Shown: one piece after another, positions 42,839 through 51,983 of the stretch
Position numbering within the stretch: position 1 is the first letter of the stretch
Layout of the letters: each line of letters opens with the position of its first letter
NCBI RefSeq assembly: GCF_004912145.1
Contig: NZ_STGT01000002.1
Coordinates: 124,001 to 188,000, forward strand
Direction: 5' to 3'
Length of the DNA: 64,000 nucleotides
Source: Peteryoungia rhizophila
GTDB taxonomy: Bacteria; Pseudomonadota; Alphaproteobacteria; Rhizobiales; Rhizobiaceae
The notes under the pieces: model-generated
Told to the model about the DNA's origin: nothing
The model's input: only the letters and a program-made list of their open reading frames with translations
Database searches by the model: none
Program-made: the position numbers and the translations under genes

Positions 42839-43815
42839 ATCCGCGTTATCGCCCTCTCGCCGCGACCACCCTCATTTTCGTGATCGCCTATGCCATCTGC
42901 ATCTTCCAGTTTCCGGCGATGTGGTCGACGCGGGTGTTCGGTAATTTCCTGACGGATAATGCCTTTCTCGGCATTGCCGCCGTCGGCGCGACCTTCGTCA
43001 TCATTTCCGGGGGCATCGATCTCTCCGTCGGGGCCGTGATCGGCCTGACGGGTGTGATCACCGCCATTCTCATCTCCTGGATGGGGATCCATCCGCTGGC
43101 CGTGTTTGCGATCGTGCTGGCGCTTGCTGCCGCTTTCGGGGCCTCGATGGGCGCGGTCATCCACTTCCTGCAGGTGCCACCCTTCATCGTGACGCTTGCC
43201 GGCATGTTTCTCGCGCGCGGCCTGGCCTCTGTGCTCAGCCAGGATTCGATCCCGATCGATCATGAATTCTACCGCACGATCTCCAGTCTCTACTACCGGC
43301 TGCCCGGTGGCGGGCGTCTGAGCTTCATCGGTCTTTTGATGCTCGGCACATTCCTCGTCTTCGGTTTCATCGCCCACAAGACGCGCTTCGGCTCCTATGT
43401 CTACGCCATTGGCGGCAACGCCAATTCGGCGTCGCTGATGGGGGTTCCGACCGGGCAAGTGACCATCGGTATCTATGCCCTGTCGTCCTTCCTTGGCGGG
43501 CTCGCGGGCATCGTCTATTCGCTCTACACTTCGGCGGGCTACCCGCTCGCTGCGGTCGGCATCGAACTTGACTCGATTGCAGCCGTGGTGATAGGCGGAA
43601 CCCTGTTGACGGGCGGTTATGGTTTCATCTTCGGAACCCTGATCGGGGTCATGCTGCAGGGCCTCGTCCAGACCTATATCGTCTTCGATGGGACGCTCTC
43701 CAGCTGGTGGACTAAAATCGCCATCGGGTTCCTGCTGTTCATGTTCATCTTGCTCCAGAAGCTGGTGTTTACCGCGCAGACCGGGCGGACACGTCTGAAG
43801 AAGGCCCCTGCATGA
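42835..43815 (+). CDS. yjfF: Sugar ABC transporter permease (YjfF-like)
   Basis: A 326-residue RbsC-family permease, second membrane subunit of the same transporter. FVIISGGIDLSVGAVIGLTGVITAIL and VVIGGTLLTGGYGFIFGTLIGVMLQGLVQT are typical. The start overlaps the ytfT stop and the stop overlaps the regulator start, so the four transport genes and the regulator are translated in one chain. Confidence 0.9.
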   Translation: MNPRYRPLAATTLIFVIAYAICIFQFPAMWSTRVFGNFLTDNAFLGIAAVGATFVIISGGIDLSVGAVIGLTGVITAILISWMGIHPLAVFAIVLALAAAFGASMGAVIHFLQVPPFIVTLAGMFLARGLASVLSQDSIPIDHEFYRTISSLYYRLPGGGRLSFIGLLMLGTFLVFGFIAHKTRFGSYVYAIGGNANSASLMGVPTGQVTIGIYALSSFLGGLAGIVYSLYTSAGYPLAAVGIELDSIAAVVIGGTLLTGGYGFIFGTLIGVMLQGLVQTYIVFDGTLSSWWTKIAIGFLLFMFILLQKLVFTAQTGRTRLKKAPA

Positions 43816-44549
43816 GTGAGCCGGGGAGCCTTCTTCGCTCCCTGTCTGGGCGGTCGACGGCGCGTAACTACCATTCGCATGTGATCAACGAGATCGGGGC
43901 CGGGGTCATTTCCGGCCGCTATCCCGTTGGGACGACCCTGCCGAACGACGCCGAATTCATGGAAGAGTTCGAGGTGTCCCGTACTGTCCTGCGTGAGGCG
44001 TTGAAGACGCTCGAAGCCAAGGGGTTGCTCGAGGCCCGGCCGAAGGTCGGCACCAAGGTCTCCAAGAAGAGCCGCTGGAACCTTTATGATCCACAGGTGC
44101 TGGCCTGGCACCTCGAAGCGCCGCTCGATCCGGAGTTCCTTGCCGGGCTGCATGAGGTGCGCCGCTCGCTCGAGCCGCAGGCTGCTGCCGAAGTTGCCAG
44201 ACGGCGTACCGCAGACCAGATCCGCCTGATGCTCTACTGGATCCACCAGATGGAGACCTCGCTGGGTTCGCTGCAGAACTTCGCACTCGCCGATTTCGAA
44301 CTGCACCGGATCATCGCAGACGCCGCCCACAACCCCTTCGTGAGGGCACTGTACGGGGTCATCGAACTCGCGCACGCATTCGCTTACAAGGCGCTGATGA
44401 CTGCACCGGATCCTTGCGTTCTGGATACGCTGCTCGACAAGCACCGGCTGCTGGTCAACCGGATCGAGTATGGCGACGAAGCTGGAGCGCGCAATGCCAT
44501 GCTCGAGACCATCGAGCACGACCGCAAGGTGGCGCAGCGGTCGGCCTGA
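43812..44549 (+). CDS. FadR-subfamily GntR regulator of the ytf operon
   Basis: A 245-residue GntR regulator: winged-helix region with INEIGAGVISGRYPVGTTLPNDAEFMEEF, the recognition helix VSRTVLREALKTLEAKGLLEA, and a C-terminal all-helical FCD ligand domain with FELHRIIADAAHNP and NRIEYGDEAGA. FCD regulators of sugar-acid or galactonate operons (DgoR-like) are closest. Being the last gene of the operon with an ATGA overlap, it probably regulates the sugar transporter it travels with; no operator is identified. Confidence 0.85.
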   Translation: MSEPGSLLRSLSGRSTARNYHSHVINEIGAGVISGRYPVGTTLPNDAEFMEEFEVSRTVLREALKTLEAKGLLEARPKVGTKVSKKSRWNLYDPQVLAWHLEAPLDPEFLAGLHEVRRSLEPQAAAEVARRRTADQIRLMLYWIHQMETSLGSLQNFALADFELHRIIADAAHNPFVRALYGVIELAHAFAYKALMTAPDPCVLDTLLDKHRLLVNRIEYGDEAGARNAMLETIEHDRKVAQRSA

Positions 44550-44581
44550 GGTACGCTCGAGATCCAGTCTTTCTGCAGAGT

Positions 44582-45295
44582 TCAGAGGGCGAGGGCGTCC
44601 TTCAGTGTCCGGGCTTCGGCCATGGACAGATCGAGATCTGCTTCAATGTGGTCGATGTGATGCATCATGAGATGCGTCGCCTTTTTCACGTCGCCCTTTT
44701 CCAGCGCGTTCAGGATCTCGTCGTGCTCGTCGTGGCCGCAGCTGGAAATGCCGGTCCGCCCATAAAGCGCGATGACGAGGGATGAGCGGGCGACGAGCTC
44801 GTCCATGAACTTTTCCAGGACCTGATTGCCTGCGACCTTGGCCAGCATCAGGTGGAAGTCGCCGGACGCCTTGATTTCGGCGCGGCGAGCCGAAGCGCCG
44901 CGCTCGGCGCGGTAGCGGGCTTCTTCCTTCAGGTGTTCCCGGAACGCTGTTAGATCATCAGGCGTGATGCGCCCGGCGGCTGCGGCGATGATGCCTGCTT
45001 CGATCAGTCGGCGCGAGGCGAAGACCTGGCGGGCCTCTTCCGTACTCGGGTTCGAGACAAAGGCGCCGCGATTGCGTTCCGTTTTTACCAGTCCCTCGAA
45101 AGCCAGCATCTGCAATGCGTCGCGCACGACCGTACGGCTCACATCGAAGAGCGTGCCGACCTCCGCTTCGGAAAGCTTCGTTCCTGGGGCAAGTCGTCGG
45201 TCAACGATTGCATCGCGCAAGGCGTCTCGGATCGCGCGGGCGCGGTCTTCGAGGTTTGGGTCGAGTTGCCTGCGGAGCGAGCTCTTGGCGTTCAT
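44582..45295 (-). CDS. FadR-subfamily GntR regulator of the divergent ABC operon
   Basis: A 237-residue GntR-FCD regulator with AIRDALRDAIVDRRLAPGTKLSEAEVG, the recognition helix VSRTVVRDALQMLAFEGLVKTERNRG and an FCD domain containing GDFHLMLAKVAGNQ and HIDHIEADLDL. It diverges from the 45557 ABC operon across a 261-base spacer with an ATTG-CATA-CAAT palindrome, so it most likely controls that operon and itself. Confidence 0.87.
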   Translation of the reverse strand: MNAKSSLRRQLDPNLEDRARAIRDALRDAIVDRRLAPGTKLSEAEVGTLFDVSRTVVRDALQMLAFEGLVKTERNRGAFVSNPSTEEARQVFASRRLIEAGIIAAAAGRITPDDLTAFREHLKEEARYRAERGASARRAEIKASGDFHLMLAKVAGNQVLEKFMDELVARSSLVIALYGRTGISSCGHDEHDEILNALEKGDVKKATHLMMHHIDHIEADLDLSMAEARTLKDALAL

Positions 45296-45376
45296 AGATC
45301 CATCCGGTGTCTGCTCATCCTTTTAACTTGACGCCGACATTCGCGAAAGGTCCCAAGCGCACCAAACGCGTTACAT

Positions 45377-45388
45377 ATTGCATACAAT
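45377..45388. promoter_or_regulatory. Candidate GntR operator
   Basis: ATTGCATACAAT is a near-perfect palindrome of the ATTGNATNCAAT type bound by many FadR/GntR regulators. It sits 82 bases before the regulator start and about 170 before the ABC operon start. The rest of the 45296-45556 spacer holds no gene. Assignment is by motif only. Confidence 0.5.
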
Positions 45389-45556
45389 TGTGCTGATGAA
45401 TTGAAGCCAATCGATTAATTCGTGTGCATGCAGTCAACCCGATTGCTTATTCCTTTTGCGCCGCAGCAATCGCGCTTAGGGGATTCAAGCACTTAGCGTG
45501 GCGCCATGGAACTGGCACGGCAAATGCATCGTCAATGGCGAGACGAAGGAGCCGTC

Positions 45557-46645
45557 ATGACGAAAGCCGCCGACATCGAACTTGCCGCCGTGACCAAGAC
45601 CTACGGGACGTCGACCGCGGTTCATGCCATCAGCCTGAAGATCCCGGCCGGTACCTATTGTTGCCTGCTCGGGCCTTCCGGTTGCGGCAAGACGTCCACG
45701 CTTCGAATGGTGGCCGGGCATGAAAGTGTCTCCTCGGGAGACGTGATCTTCGGAAACAGCAATGTGACCACGCTGCCGCCGGCCCAAAGGGGTACGGCGA
45801 TGATGTTCCAGTCCTATGCGCTGTTTCCGCATCTCGACCTTGTCGACAATGTCGCCTTCAGTTTGAAGATGAAAGGTATCGACAAGGAGACCCGCCGTCG
45901 GCAGGCGATGGAAATGCTGCAGCTCATGCAGCTCGAGGGCTATGCCAGCCGTCGCCCCGCCCAGCTCTCGGGCGGCCAGCAGCAGCGTGTGGCGCTTGCC
46001 CGAGCCCTGATCACCAAGCCGGAGGCGCTGTTGCTCGACGAGCCGCTCTCCGCGCTCGACCCGTTTCTGAAGATCCGCATGCGGGCCGAACTGAAGAAGC
46101 TGCAGACCACGCTCGGCATCACTTTCGTGCATGTGACCCACAGCCAGGAAGAGGCCATGGCACTTGCCGACCTGATCGTCGTCATGAACGAGGGTCGCAT
46201 CGAGCAGGCCGCCACGCCGCGCGCCGTCTTCGAGCGGCCGGCGACCGGTTTCGTCGCCCGCTTCATGGGAGACCACAATGTCCTGTCGGGGCGGATTGTT
46301 GAGCGGACAACCGACGGCTTGTTCATCGAGGTGGTCGGCGGTGGGCGCTTCTTCGCGCTCGGTTCAGCGCCGGTCGAACACGAGACGGCCGATATCGCCA
46401 TTCGGACCGACCATGTGCGCATCGGCGCGGTACGAGAAGATGGTCTCGGCTTCGACGGCATCGTTTCGAATGTCGAATATCTCGGCGCGAAGGTGAAGCT
46501 GACCGTGACCACCGCCTTCACCGACGAATTCACCGCCGTCCTCTCGGACGCGGCTTTCTTTGCCTCTCCGGTTCGCGTCGGGGAAGGCGTCACCCTGTCA
46601 TGGGATCAGCCGGATTCGATCGTCCTCGGACGCATCGTGCAATGA
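45557..46645 (+). CDS. ABC transporter ATP-binding protein (PotA/Fe-type)
   Basis: A 362-residue ATPase with Walker [18 protein letters not shown], signature [16 protein letters not shown], Walker [13 protein letters not shown] and a C-terminal TOBE regulatory region (residues about 260-360). ATG 45557 has AAGGAG six bases upstream; a start at 45506 would run in-frame but lacks a site. It is the first gene of a Pot-type importer (ATPase, Tat-secreted binding protein, two permeases). Confidence 0.92.
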   Translation: MTKAADIELAAVTKTYGTSTAVHAISLKIPAGTYCCLLGPSGCGKTSTLRMVAGHESVSSGDVIFGNSNVTTLPPAQRGTAMMFQSYALFPHLDLVDNVAFSLKMKGIDKETRRRQAMEMLQLMQLEGYASRRPAQLSGGQQQRVALARALITKPEALLLDEPLSALDPFLKIRMRAELKKLQTTLGITFVHVTHSQEEAMALADLIVVMNEGRIEQAATPRAVFERPATGFVARFMGDHNVLSGRIVERTTDGLFIEVVGGGRFFALGSAPVEHETADIAIRTDHVRIGAVREDGLGFDGIVSNVEYLGAKVKLTVTTAFTDEFTAVLSDAAFFASPVRVGEGVTLSWDQPDSIVLGRIVQ

Positions 46646-46677
46646 AACCAAACCAATAAAACCAGGAGAACAGCGCA

Positions 46678-47967
46678 ATGTCAGACAGCAGCAAAACGAA
46701 GAAGGGCGTATCCCGCCGCACATTCCTGAAGACCGCATCGGCCGCCGCCGGCCTTGCCGCCGGTTCCGGCGCTATTACCGGCTTCCCGACGATCTGGGCA
46801 CAGAATCCGATCACGCTGCGCCAGTTCGGCACCGGCGTATCGAACATCAATGCGATTGCCCAGAAGTGCAAGGAAGACCTCGGCATTACGCTTGAGATGA
46901 CGGCGACCGACTCTGACGCTGCAGCCCAGCGCGCCGTCACCCAGCCGAATTCCTACGACATCGCCGACATCGAATACTGGATCCTGAAGAAGGTCTATCC
47001 GACCGGCGTCATCCAGCCGATGGAAACGTCGAAGCTCAAATTCTACGACAAGGTCGTTCCGCTGTTCAAGAACGGCAAGCTTCTGCCTGACAGCGTGATT
47101 GCCCAGGGCACTGCGCCGCATACTGTCGGCTATGTCGAGAGCAAGGATGCGAAGACATTTGCATCCGGCGAAACCGAGCTCTTCACGATGATGCCGACGA
47201 TCTACAATGCCGATACGCTAGGCATCCGTCCCGACCTCGTAGGCCGCGAGATCACTTCCTGGGCCGACATCATGGACCCGGCCTTCAAAGGCAAGACCTC
47301 GATCCTCAACATACCCTCGATCGGCATCATGGATGCCGCGATGATTTGCGAAGCCATGGGCATCATCAAATATGCCGACAAGGGCAACATGACGCAGGCC
47401 GAGATCGACACGACGATCGAATTCCTGATCAAGGCCAAGCAGGACGGCCAGTTCCGCGCGTTCTGGAAGTCTTTCGACGAGAGCGTCAACCTGATGGCAT
47501 CGGGCGAAGTCGTCATCCAGTCGATGTGGTCGCCGGCCGTTGCCGCCGTCCGCTCCAAGGGCATCGCCTGCAAGTATCAGCCGCTCAAGGAAGGCTATCG
47601 CTCGTGGGGCGGCGGCCTGGGTCTTGCCGCACATCTCGAAGGCGCGCAGCTCGATGCCGCCTATGAATACATCAACTGGTACACGTCCGGCTGGGTCGGC
47701 GGCTATCTCAACCGCCAGGGCTACTACTCGGCCTGCATGGAAACCGCGAAGGAATTCATGTCCGCCGACGAGTGGGGCTACTGGATTGAAGGCAAGGCTG
47801 CGACCGGTGACATCATGTCTCCGGAAGGTGCGGTCATGGAAAAGGCTGGTGCAGTTCGCGACGGCGGCTCGTTCGAAGAGCGTATGGGCAAGGTCGCTTG
47901 CTGGAACTCGGTCATGGACGAAGACCGCTACATGGTCCGTCGCTGGAACGAGTTCATCGCGGCCTGA
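46678..47967 (+). CDS. Tat-secreted ABC substrate-binding protein (PotD/extracellular solute-binding family 1)
   Basis: A 429-residue solute-binding protein. The N-terminus has a twin-arginine signal (SRRTFLKTASAAAGLAAG) with a hydrophobic stretch and cleavage near IWAQ, so it is folded before export. Lobes with MMPTIYNADTLGIRPDLVG and WGGGLGLAAHLEGAQLDAAYEYINWYTSGW resemble PotD-like polyamine binders. Substrate is unknown; the nearby hydantoin racemase-like gene suggests an amino-acid or hydantoin-related compound. It precedes a RIME element in the operon. Confidence 0.88.
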   Translation: MSDSSKTKKGVSRRTFLKTASAAAGLAAGSGAITGFPTIWAQNPITLRQFGTGVSNINAIAQKCKEDLGITLEMTATDSDAAAQRAVTQPNSYDIADIEYWILKKVYPTGVIQPMETSKLKFYDKVVPLFKNGKLLPDSVIAQGTAPHTVGYVESKDAKTFASGETELFTMMPTIYNADTLGIRPDLVGREITSWADIMDPAFKGKTSILNIPSIGIMDAAMICEAMGIIKYADKGNMTQAEIDTTIEFLIKAKQDGQFRAFWKSFDESVNLMASGEVVIQSMWSPAVAAVRSKGIACKYQPLKEGYRSWGGGLGLAAHLEGAQLDAAYEYINWYTSGWVGGYLNRQGYYSACMETAKEFMSADEWGYWIEGKAATGDIMSPEGAVMEKAGAVRDGGSFEERMGKVACWNSVMDEDRYMVRRWNEFIAA

Positions 47968-47983
47968 TCTTACTGCGGCGCTG

Positions 47984-48106
47984 GCCCCTCATCCCCCTGC
48001 CGGGACCTTCTCCCCGCATGCGGGGAGAAGGGGCGAGCCGCCGACCGTGCCACAAGTGCCTTCTCCCCGCGTGCGGGGAGAAGGTGGCGGCAGCCGGATG
48101 AGGGGC
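47984..48106. repeat. RIME-like rhizobial intergenic mosaic element
   Basis: A 123-bp block opens GCCCCTCATCC and closes with its inverted copy GGATGAGGGGC. Inside are two perfect hairpins, CCTTCTCCCCGC-AT-GCGGGGAGAAGG (48006-48031) and the copy with a GT loop (48059-48084). This is the architecture of RIME repeats in Rhizobiaceae. It lies within an operon, so it is transcribed between the binding protein and permease and may uncouple their mRNA levels. Confidence 0.85.
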
Positions 48107-48153
48107 AACTCTCTCTCTGTCTGCTTTTTTGCAGCGACAGGAGACCTAACATC

Positions 48154-49059
48154 ATGGTGGAAGTGCGATTTCTGGGGGTCGGCGAGCCGAAGCCGAAACG
48201 CGTGATCCGTGTGCCGCTTAGGCTCGTCTCCTACATCCAGGCGACGCCGCTCATGCTCATCCTCGGGGCGTTCCTGCTCTTGCCGATCCTGATGATCGGC
48301 ACCGTCTCCTTCTGGGACTATGACTTCGCCCAGATGTATCCTGATTTCGTCACCTTCAACTACACCGAGACACTCGGCTCCTGGGTGACCTGGAAGATCT
48401 ATTTCAACACGCTGAAATTCGCCTTCATCGTCTGGGCGATCACGCTCTTCGTTGGCTTCTGGGTCGCCTATTTCCTCGCCTTCCACGTTCGCACCTCAAC
48501 GATGCAGAGCGTCCTCTTCCTCGTCTGCACGGTGCCGTTCCTGACGTCCAACATCATCCGCATGATTTCCTGGATCCCGGTGCTCGGGCGCAACGGGTTG
48601 ATCAACTCGGCGCTGGTCAATGCCGGCATCGTGCCACAGCCGATCGAATGGCTGCTTTATTCCGATTTTGCCGTGGTTCTTGCGATGGTGCATCTCTACA
48701 CGCTGTTCATGGTCACCCCGATCTTCAACACCATGATGCGTATCGACCGTTCGCTCTTGGAAGCGGCGCGTGATGCCGGCGCCAGTGGCTGGCAGATCCT
48801 GACAAACGTCATCATCCCCTTGTCGAAGCCCGGCATGGCGATCGGCACGATCTTTGTCGTGACGCTTGTGATGGCCGATTTCTCCACCGTGCAGGTCATG
48901 TCCGGCGGGCAAAGTGCTTCGGTCGCGCTGATGATGAAGAACCAGATGTCACTGCTGCAATATCCGGCGGCTGCCGCCAATGCCGTGGTGCTGCTGGCGC
49001 TGGTGCTGCTGATGGTCGCCGCCATCCTACGCGTCGTCGATATCCGGAAGGAACTCTGA
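48154..49059 (+). CDS. ABC transporter permease (PotB-type)
   Basis: A 301-residue permease with six predicted helices. The binding-protein-dependent transport motif EAARDAGASGWQILTNVIIPLSKPG (with the conserved G and P) is present at residues 207-231. AGGAGA precedes ATG 48154 and the stop is one base before the next gene. It pairs with the following permease. Confidence 0.9.
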   Translation: MVEVRFLGVGEPKPKRVIRVPLRLVSYIQATPLMLILGAFLLLPILMIGTVSFWDYDFAQMYPDFVTFNYTETLGSWVTWKIYFNTLKFAFIVWAITLFVGFWVAYFLAFHVRTSTMQSVLFLVCTVPFLTSNIIRMISWIPVLGRNGLINSALVNAGIVPQPIEWLLYSDFAVVLAMVHLYTLFMVTPIFNTMMRIDRSLLEAARDAGASGWQILTNVIIPLSKPGMAIGTIFVVTLVMADFSTVQVMSGGQSASVALMMKNQMSLLQYPAAAANAVVLLALVLLMVAAILRVVDIRKEL

Positions 49060-49060
49060 G

Positions 49061-49879
49061 ATGCAGTCCGACAAGCGACCGCGCGAATTCTACGTTCTCG
49101 CCGCCTTTTTCACCCTGTTCGTGCTCTTTCTTTACGGGCCGCTCTCGGCCATCGTCATCCTGTCCTTCCAGGGGCCGAATGGCGGCCTGACCTTTCCATT
49201 GAACGGCATGTCGTTTCACTGGTTCGGCAATCTCTTCGAGCAACAGGCTGTCGGTGACTTCGGCGGCTCGTTCCGGCGGTCCTTCGCGCTCGGTATCATG
49301 GTCATGGTGGTGACGGTCGTCGTGTCGCTGCTCGCGGGGCTCGCCTTCCGCCGCAAGTTCGCTGGGGCAACGGCGCTCTTCTATCTCTCCGTCGCGAGCC
49401 TCGTCGTGCCCTCGATCATCATTTCGCTCGGCATCGGCGTGCTGTTCAGCCAGCTGGGTCTTCAGCCGGCCTGGTACACATCCGGCTTCGGCGCGCATCT
49501 GACCTGGACGCTTCCTTTCGGCGTGCTGATCATGTTTGCGATCTTCAACCGGTTCTCGCCGGCTTACGAAGAGGCCGCACGCGACCTCGGCGCCACGTCC
49601 TGGCAGACCTTTCGGCATGTCGTCTTGCCGATGATCGCACCGCCGCTGATCGGGGTCGGGCTCTTCGGCTTTACGCTCTCCTATGACGAGTTTGCGCGCA
49701 CGCTGATGACGTCGGGCACCTACAATACGCTGCCGCTCGAGATCTATGGCATGACGACCAATGTCACGACGCCGGTGCTTTATGCGCTCGGCACGGTGAC
49801 GACGCTCTTCTCCTTCCTGGTGATTGCGGGAACGCTCGGTCTCATCATCGCCATGAACCGCCGCAGGGGCCGGGCATAG
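49061..49879 (+). CDS. ABC transporter permease (PotC-type)
   Basis: A 272-residue partner permease with six hydrophobic segments and the EAA loop EEAARDLGATSWQTFRHVVLPMIAPPL. Its start follows the first permease stop by one base, so the two are translationally coupled. The racemase-like gene begins 4 bases after its stop. Confidence 0.9.
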   Translation: MQSDKRPREFYVLAAFFTLFVLFLYGPLSAIVILSFQGPNGGLTFPLNGMSFHWFGNLFEQQAVGDFGGSFRRSFALGIMVMVVTVVVSLLAGLAFRRKFAGATALFYLSVASLVVPSIIISLGIGVLFSQLGLQPAWYTSGFGAHLTWTLPFGVLIMFAIFNRFSPAYEEAARDLGATSWQTFRHVVLPMIAPPLIGVGLFGFTLSYDEFARTLMTSGTYNTLPLEIYGMTTNVTTPVLYALGTVTTLFSFLVIAGTLGLIIAMNRRRGRA

Positions 49880-49883
49880 CCAA

Positions 49884-50627
49884 ATGAAAATTGCCGTCAT
49901 CAATCCGAATACTACCGCCAGCATGACCGCGACGATTGCGGATGCAGCGCGGCGGGTCGCGCATGCGGGAACCGAGATCGTGGCGATCACCTCGTCGATG
50001 GGGCCGGTCTCGATCGAGGGTTATTACGACGAGGTCTTTGCCGTTCCTGGGCTTCTCTTGGAGATCGCCAAGGCGGAGCGTGAGGGTGCGCAGGCGATCG
50101 TAATTGCCTGTTTCGACGATACCGGGCTCGATGCGGCCCGGGCGCTCGCTTCCATCCCCGTCATCGGCATCTGCGAGGCGGCGCTCTCTGCGACGTCGTT
50201 CATCGCACAACGGTTCTCCGTGGTGACGACCATGGAGCGCTCGCGGCTGCCGGTAGAGCATCTCGTGCATCGCTACGGTATGGGTAGCCGCTGCAAGGTT
50301 CGGGCAGCGGATGTGCCAGTGCTTTCGCTCGAAGATCCCAATTCCAACGCCCGTGACCGGCTGCGCAGTGAAATTTCTGCAGCGCTCAAGGACGACAGGG
50401 CCGAGGCGATCGTGCTCGGCTGTGCCGGTATGGCTGATCTGACGGCAGCACTCCGGCAGGAGTTCGGCGTGCCCGTCGTCGACGGGGTGGCGGCTGCCGT
50501 GAAACAGGCGGAGAGCCTGATTGCGCAGGGCCTGTCGACTGCCAAGCGCGGCGCCTACGCGACACCCGTCACCAAGACCTATCACGGCGATCTCGCCCGT
50601 TTCTCTCCCGCTGCCATGGGCGTATGA
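49884..50627 (+). CDS. Asp/Glu/hydantoin racemase family protein
   Basis: A 247-residue member of the family that includes hydantoin racemase and aspartate racemase, cofactor-independent enzymes with two catalytic cysteines. MKIAVINPNTTASMT is the typical start; the two Cys lie in IVIACFDDTGL and VLGCAGMADL. In other organisms hydantoin racemases accompany 5-monosubstituted hydantoin uptake and hydrolysis; here it lies in one operon with a Pot-type importer but no hydantoinase is visible. The stop overlaps the next gene (ATGA). Confidence 0.85.
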   Translation: MKIAVINPNTTASMTATIADAARRVAHAGTEIVAITSSMGPVSIEGYYDEVFAVPGLLLEIAKAEREGAQAIVIACFDDTGLDAARALASIPVIGICEAALSATSFIAQRFSVVTTMERSRLPVEHLVHRYGMGSRCKVRAADVPVLSLEDPNSNARDRLRSEISAALKDDRAEAIVLGCAGMADLTAALRQEFGVPVVDGVAAAVKQAESLIAQGLSTAKRGAYATPVTKTYHGDLARFSPAAMGV

Positions 50628-51475
50628 GCGTGGCCGAGGATGGGCAGATCCGGGTCCTGGCGGCTGGCGAAGTCGAGGAGCTTGTCGACTGGGCGGCGCT
50701 CGAAGGCTGGAACCCTGGGCATGGCGATGCCGCAGCCTTCCGTTCCGCCGATCCCGAGGGCTTCATCGGCTGCTTTGTTGAAGGGCGGCTCGCAGCCGGG
50801 ATCTCGGCCGTGCGCTACGGTGACGGCTTCGGCTTTATTGGACTCTATATCTGCCATCCGGACTTTCGGGGCAGGGGCCTCGGCCGGCGGGTTTGGGAAG
50901 CTGGAATGGCGCATCTGGCGGATCGCGTGATCGGCCTCGACGGGGTTATCGAGCAACAGGCGAATTATGGCCGCATGGGTTTCGCGCCCGCCTATGGCAC
51001 CGTGCGCTGGAGCATCGATCGCATGCCGGCTCTGCCTGCGAGCTTTGCGCGATGCGAGGCGATCACCGAGGGTGATCTCGCTGAGATCCTTGCGCTCGAT
51101 CGGGCGTTCTTTCCCGCGCCGAGAGAAGACTTCCTCTCTGACTGGCTGAAGCCGCCGCGTCGTGCCTTCCTCTGCCGCCGGCAAGGTGTGGTGGCCGGCT
51201 ATGCCGTGATGCGACCTTGCCTTGGTGGCTACAAGATCGGGCCGTTGTCTGCCATGGATGGTCGTACGGCTGAGGATCTCCTGAAGATATGTCTCGCCAA
51301 CCTCAAGGGCGAGGAAGTGCATCTGGATGTGCCGGAATACCAGGAAGGCTTTCGCTACCTGCTCGGCCGTCTCGGCTTCAAACGGGGGTTCCAGACGTCG
51401 CGTATGTATCGAGGCGAGCCGCCTCAAACGCAGAAGACAGGCGTCTATGCGATCACCACACTGGAGCTCGGCTGA
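50624..51475 (+). CDS. Tandem GNAT-type acetyltransferase
   Basis: A 283-residue protein with an N-terminal GNAT domain: the GLYICHPDFRGRGLGRRVWEAGM segment holds the acetyl-CoA pyrophosphate-binding R/QGRG pattern. The C-terminal half (about residue 150 on, KPPRRAFLCRRQGVVAGYAVMRP) resembles the second domain of YitH-type acetyltransferases. It is the last gene of the operon and may act on the imported substrate; acceptor unknown. Confidence 0.8.
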   Translation: MSVAEDGQIRVLAAGEVEELVDWAALEGWNPGHGDAAAFRSADPEGFIGCFVEGRLAAGISAVRYGDGFGFIGLYICHPDFRGRGLGRRVWEAGMAHLADRVIGLDGVIEQQANYGRMGFAPAYGTVRWSIDRMPALPASFARCEAITEGDLAEILALDRAFFPAPREDFLSDWLKPPRRAFLCRRQGVVAGYAVMRPCLGGYKIGPLSAMDGRTAEDLLKICLANLKGEEVHLDVPEYQEGFRYLLGRLGFKRGFQTSRMYRGEPPQTQKTGVYAITTLELG

Positions 51476-51481
51476 GGTTTC

Positions 51482-51982
51482 TCAGTCCGCCATGCCTGAC
51501 GGTGCGGCAAGTGGCAGCATGTCCTTGTAGATGCCAGGCGACGAGCCGGGGATGGCGATGGCACCGACGCTCTTTTCATAAAAGCCCATGGGGCCAGCGC
51601 CGCCGATGATGGCATAGCCATAGCCCTGGTCGCGCATGTCGATGAGCGTACGGATCAACAGTGCATGACCGATGCCACGGCCCCGGGCTTTCTCATCCAC
51701 GCCGGTCGGGCCGAAGAAACCCTTCATCGTCGCCTCGTGACAGGCAAAGCCGAGCAGCGTTTCGCCTTCATGGGCAATCCAGCAGGTCACCGGTTGGCGC
51801 ATGATTGCTGCCGTCGCTTCTGATGCCCAGCCGGCGCCGAAACGGGGCTCTATCCAGGCGCAGATCCCTGAAAGCTCAGGCACAAGCGCACGCCGGATCG
51901 TTATGCCTTCCGCTTCCATGCGCCGATCAAGGTCGGGATTTGGCTGCAGATCGTAGAGCTTTACCAGCATGTCCGCCGCCAT
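51482..51982 (-). CDS. GNAT-family N-acetyltransferase
   Basis: A 166-residue GNAT protein. Start ATG 51982 has AAGGAGG that overlaps the end of nagK; an upstream frame opening to 52231 is a shadow of nagK and is rejected. Acetyl-CoA motif A is GVDEKARGRGIGHALLIRTL, and motif B GGAGPMGFYEKSVGA follows. It is the last gene of the amino-sugar operon, so acetylation of an amino sugar is a plausible but unproven activity. Confidence 0.83.
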   Translation of the reverse strand: MAADMLVKLYDLQPNPDLDRRMEAEGITIRRALVPELSGICAWIEPRFGAGWASEATAAIMRQPVTCWIAHEGETLLGFACHEATMKGFFGPTGVDEKARGRGIGHALLIRTLIDMRDQGYGYAIIGGAGPMGFYEKSVGAIAIPGSSPGIYKDMLPLAAPSGMAD

Positions 51983-51983
51983 C

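Noticed and set aside
48006..48084. Two near-identical hairpins read as a short CRISPR array
   Set aside because: Only two copies, each self-complementary, enclosed by an outer inverted repeat; this is RIME architecture and no cas gene is near.
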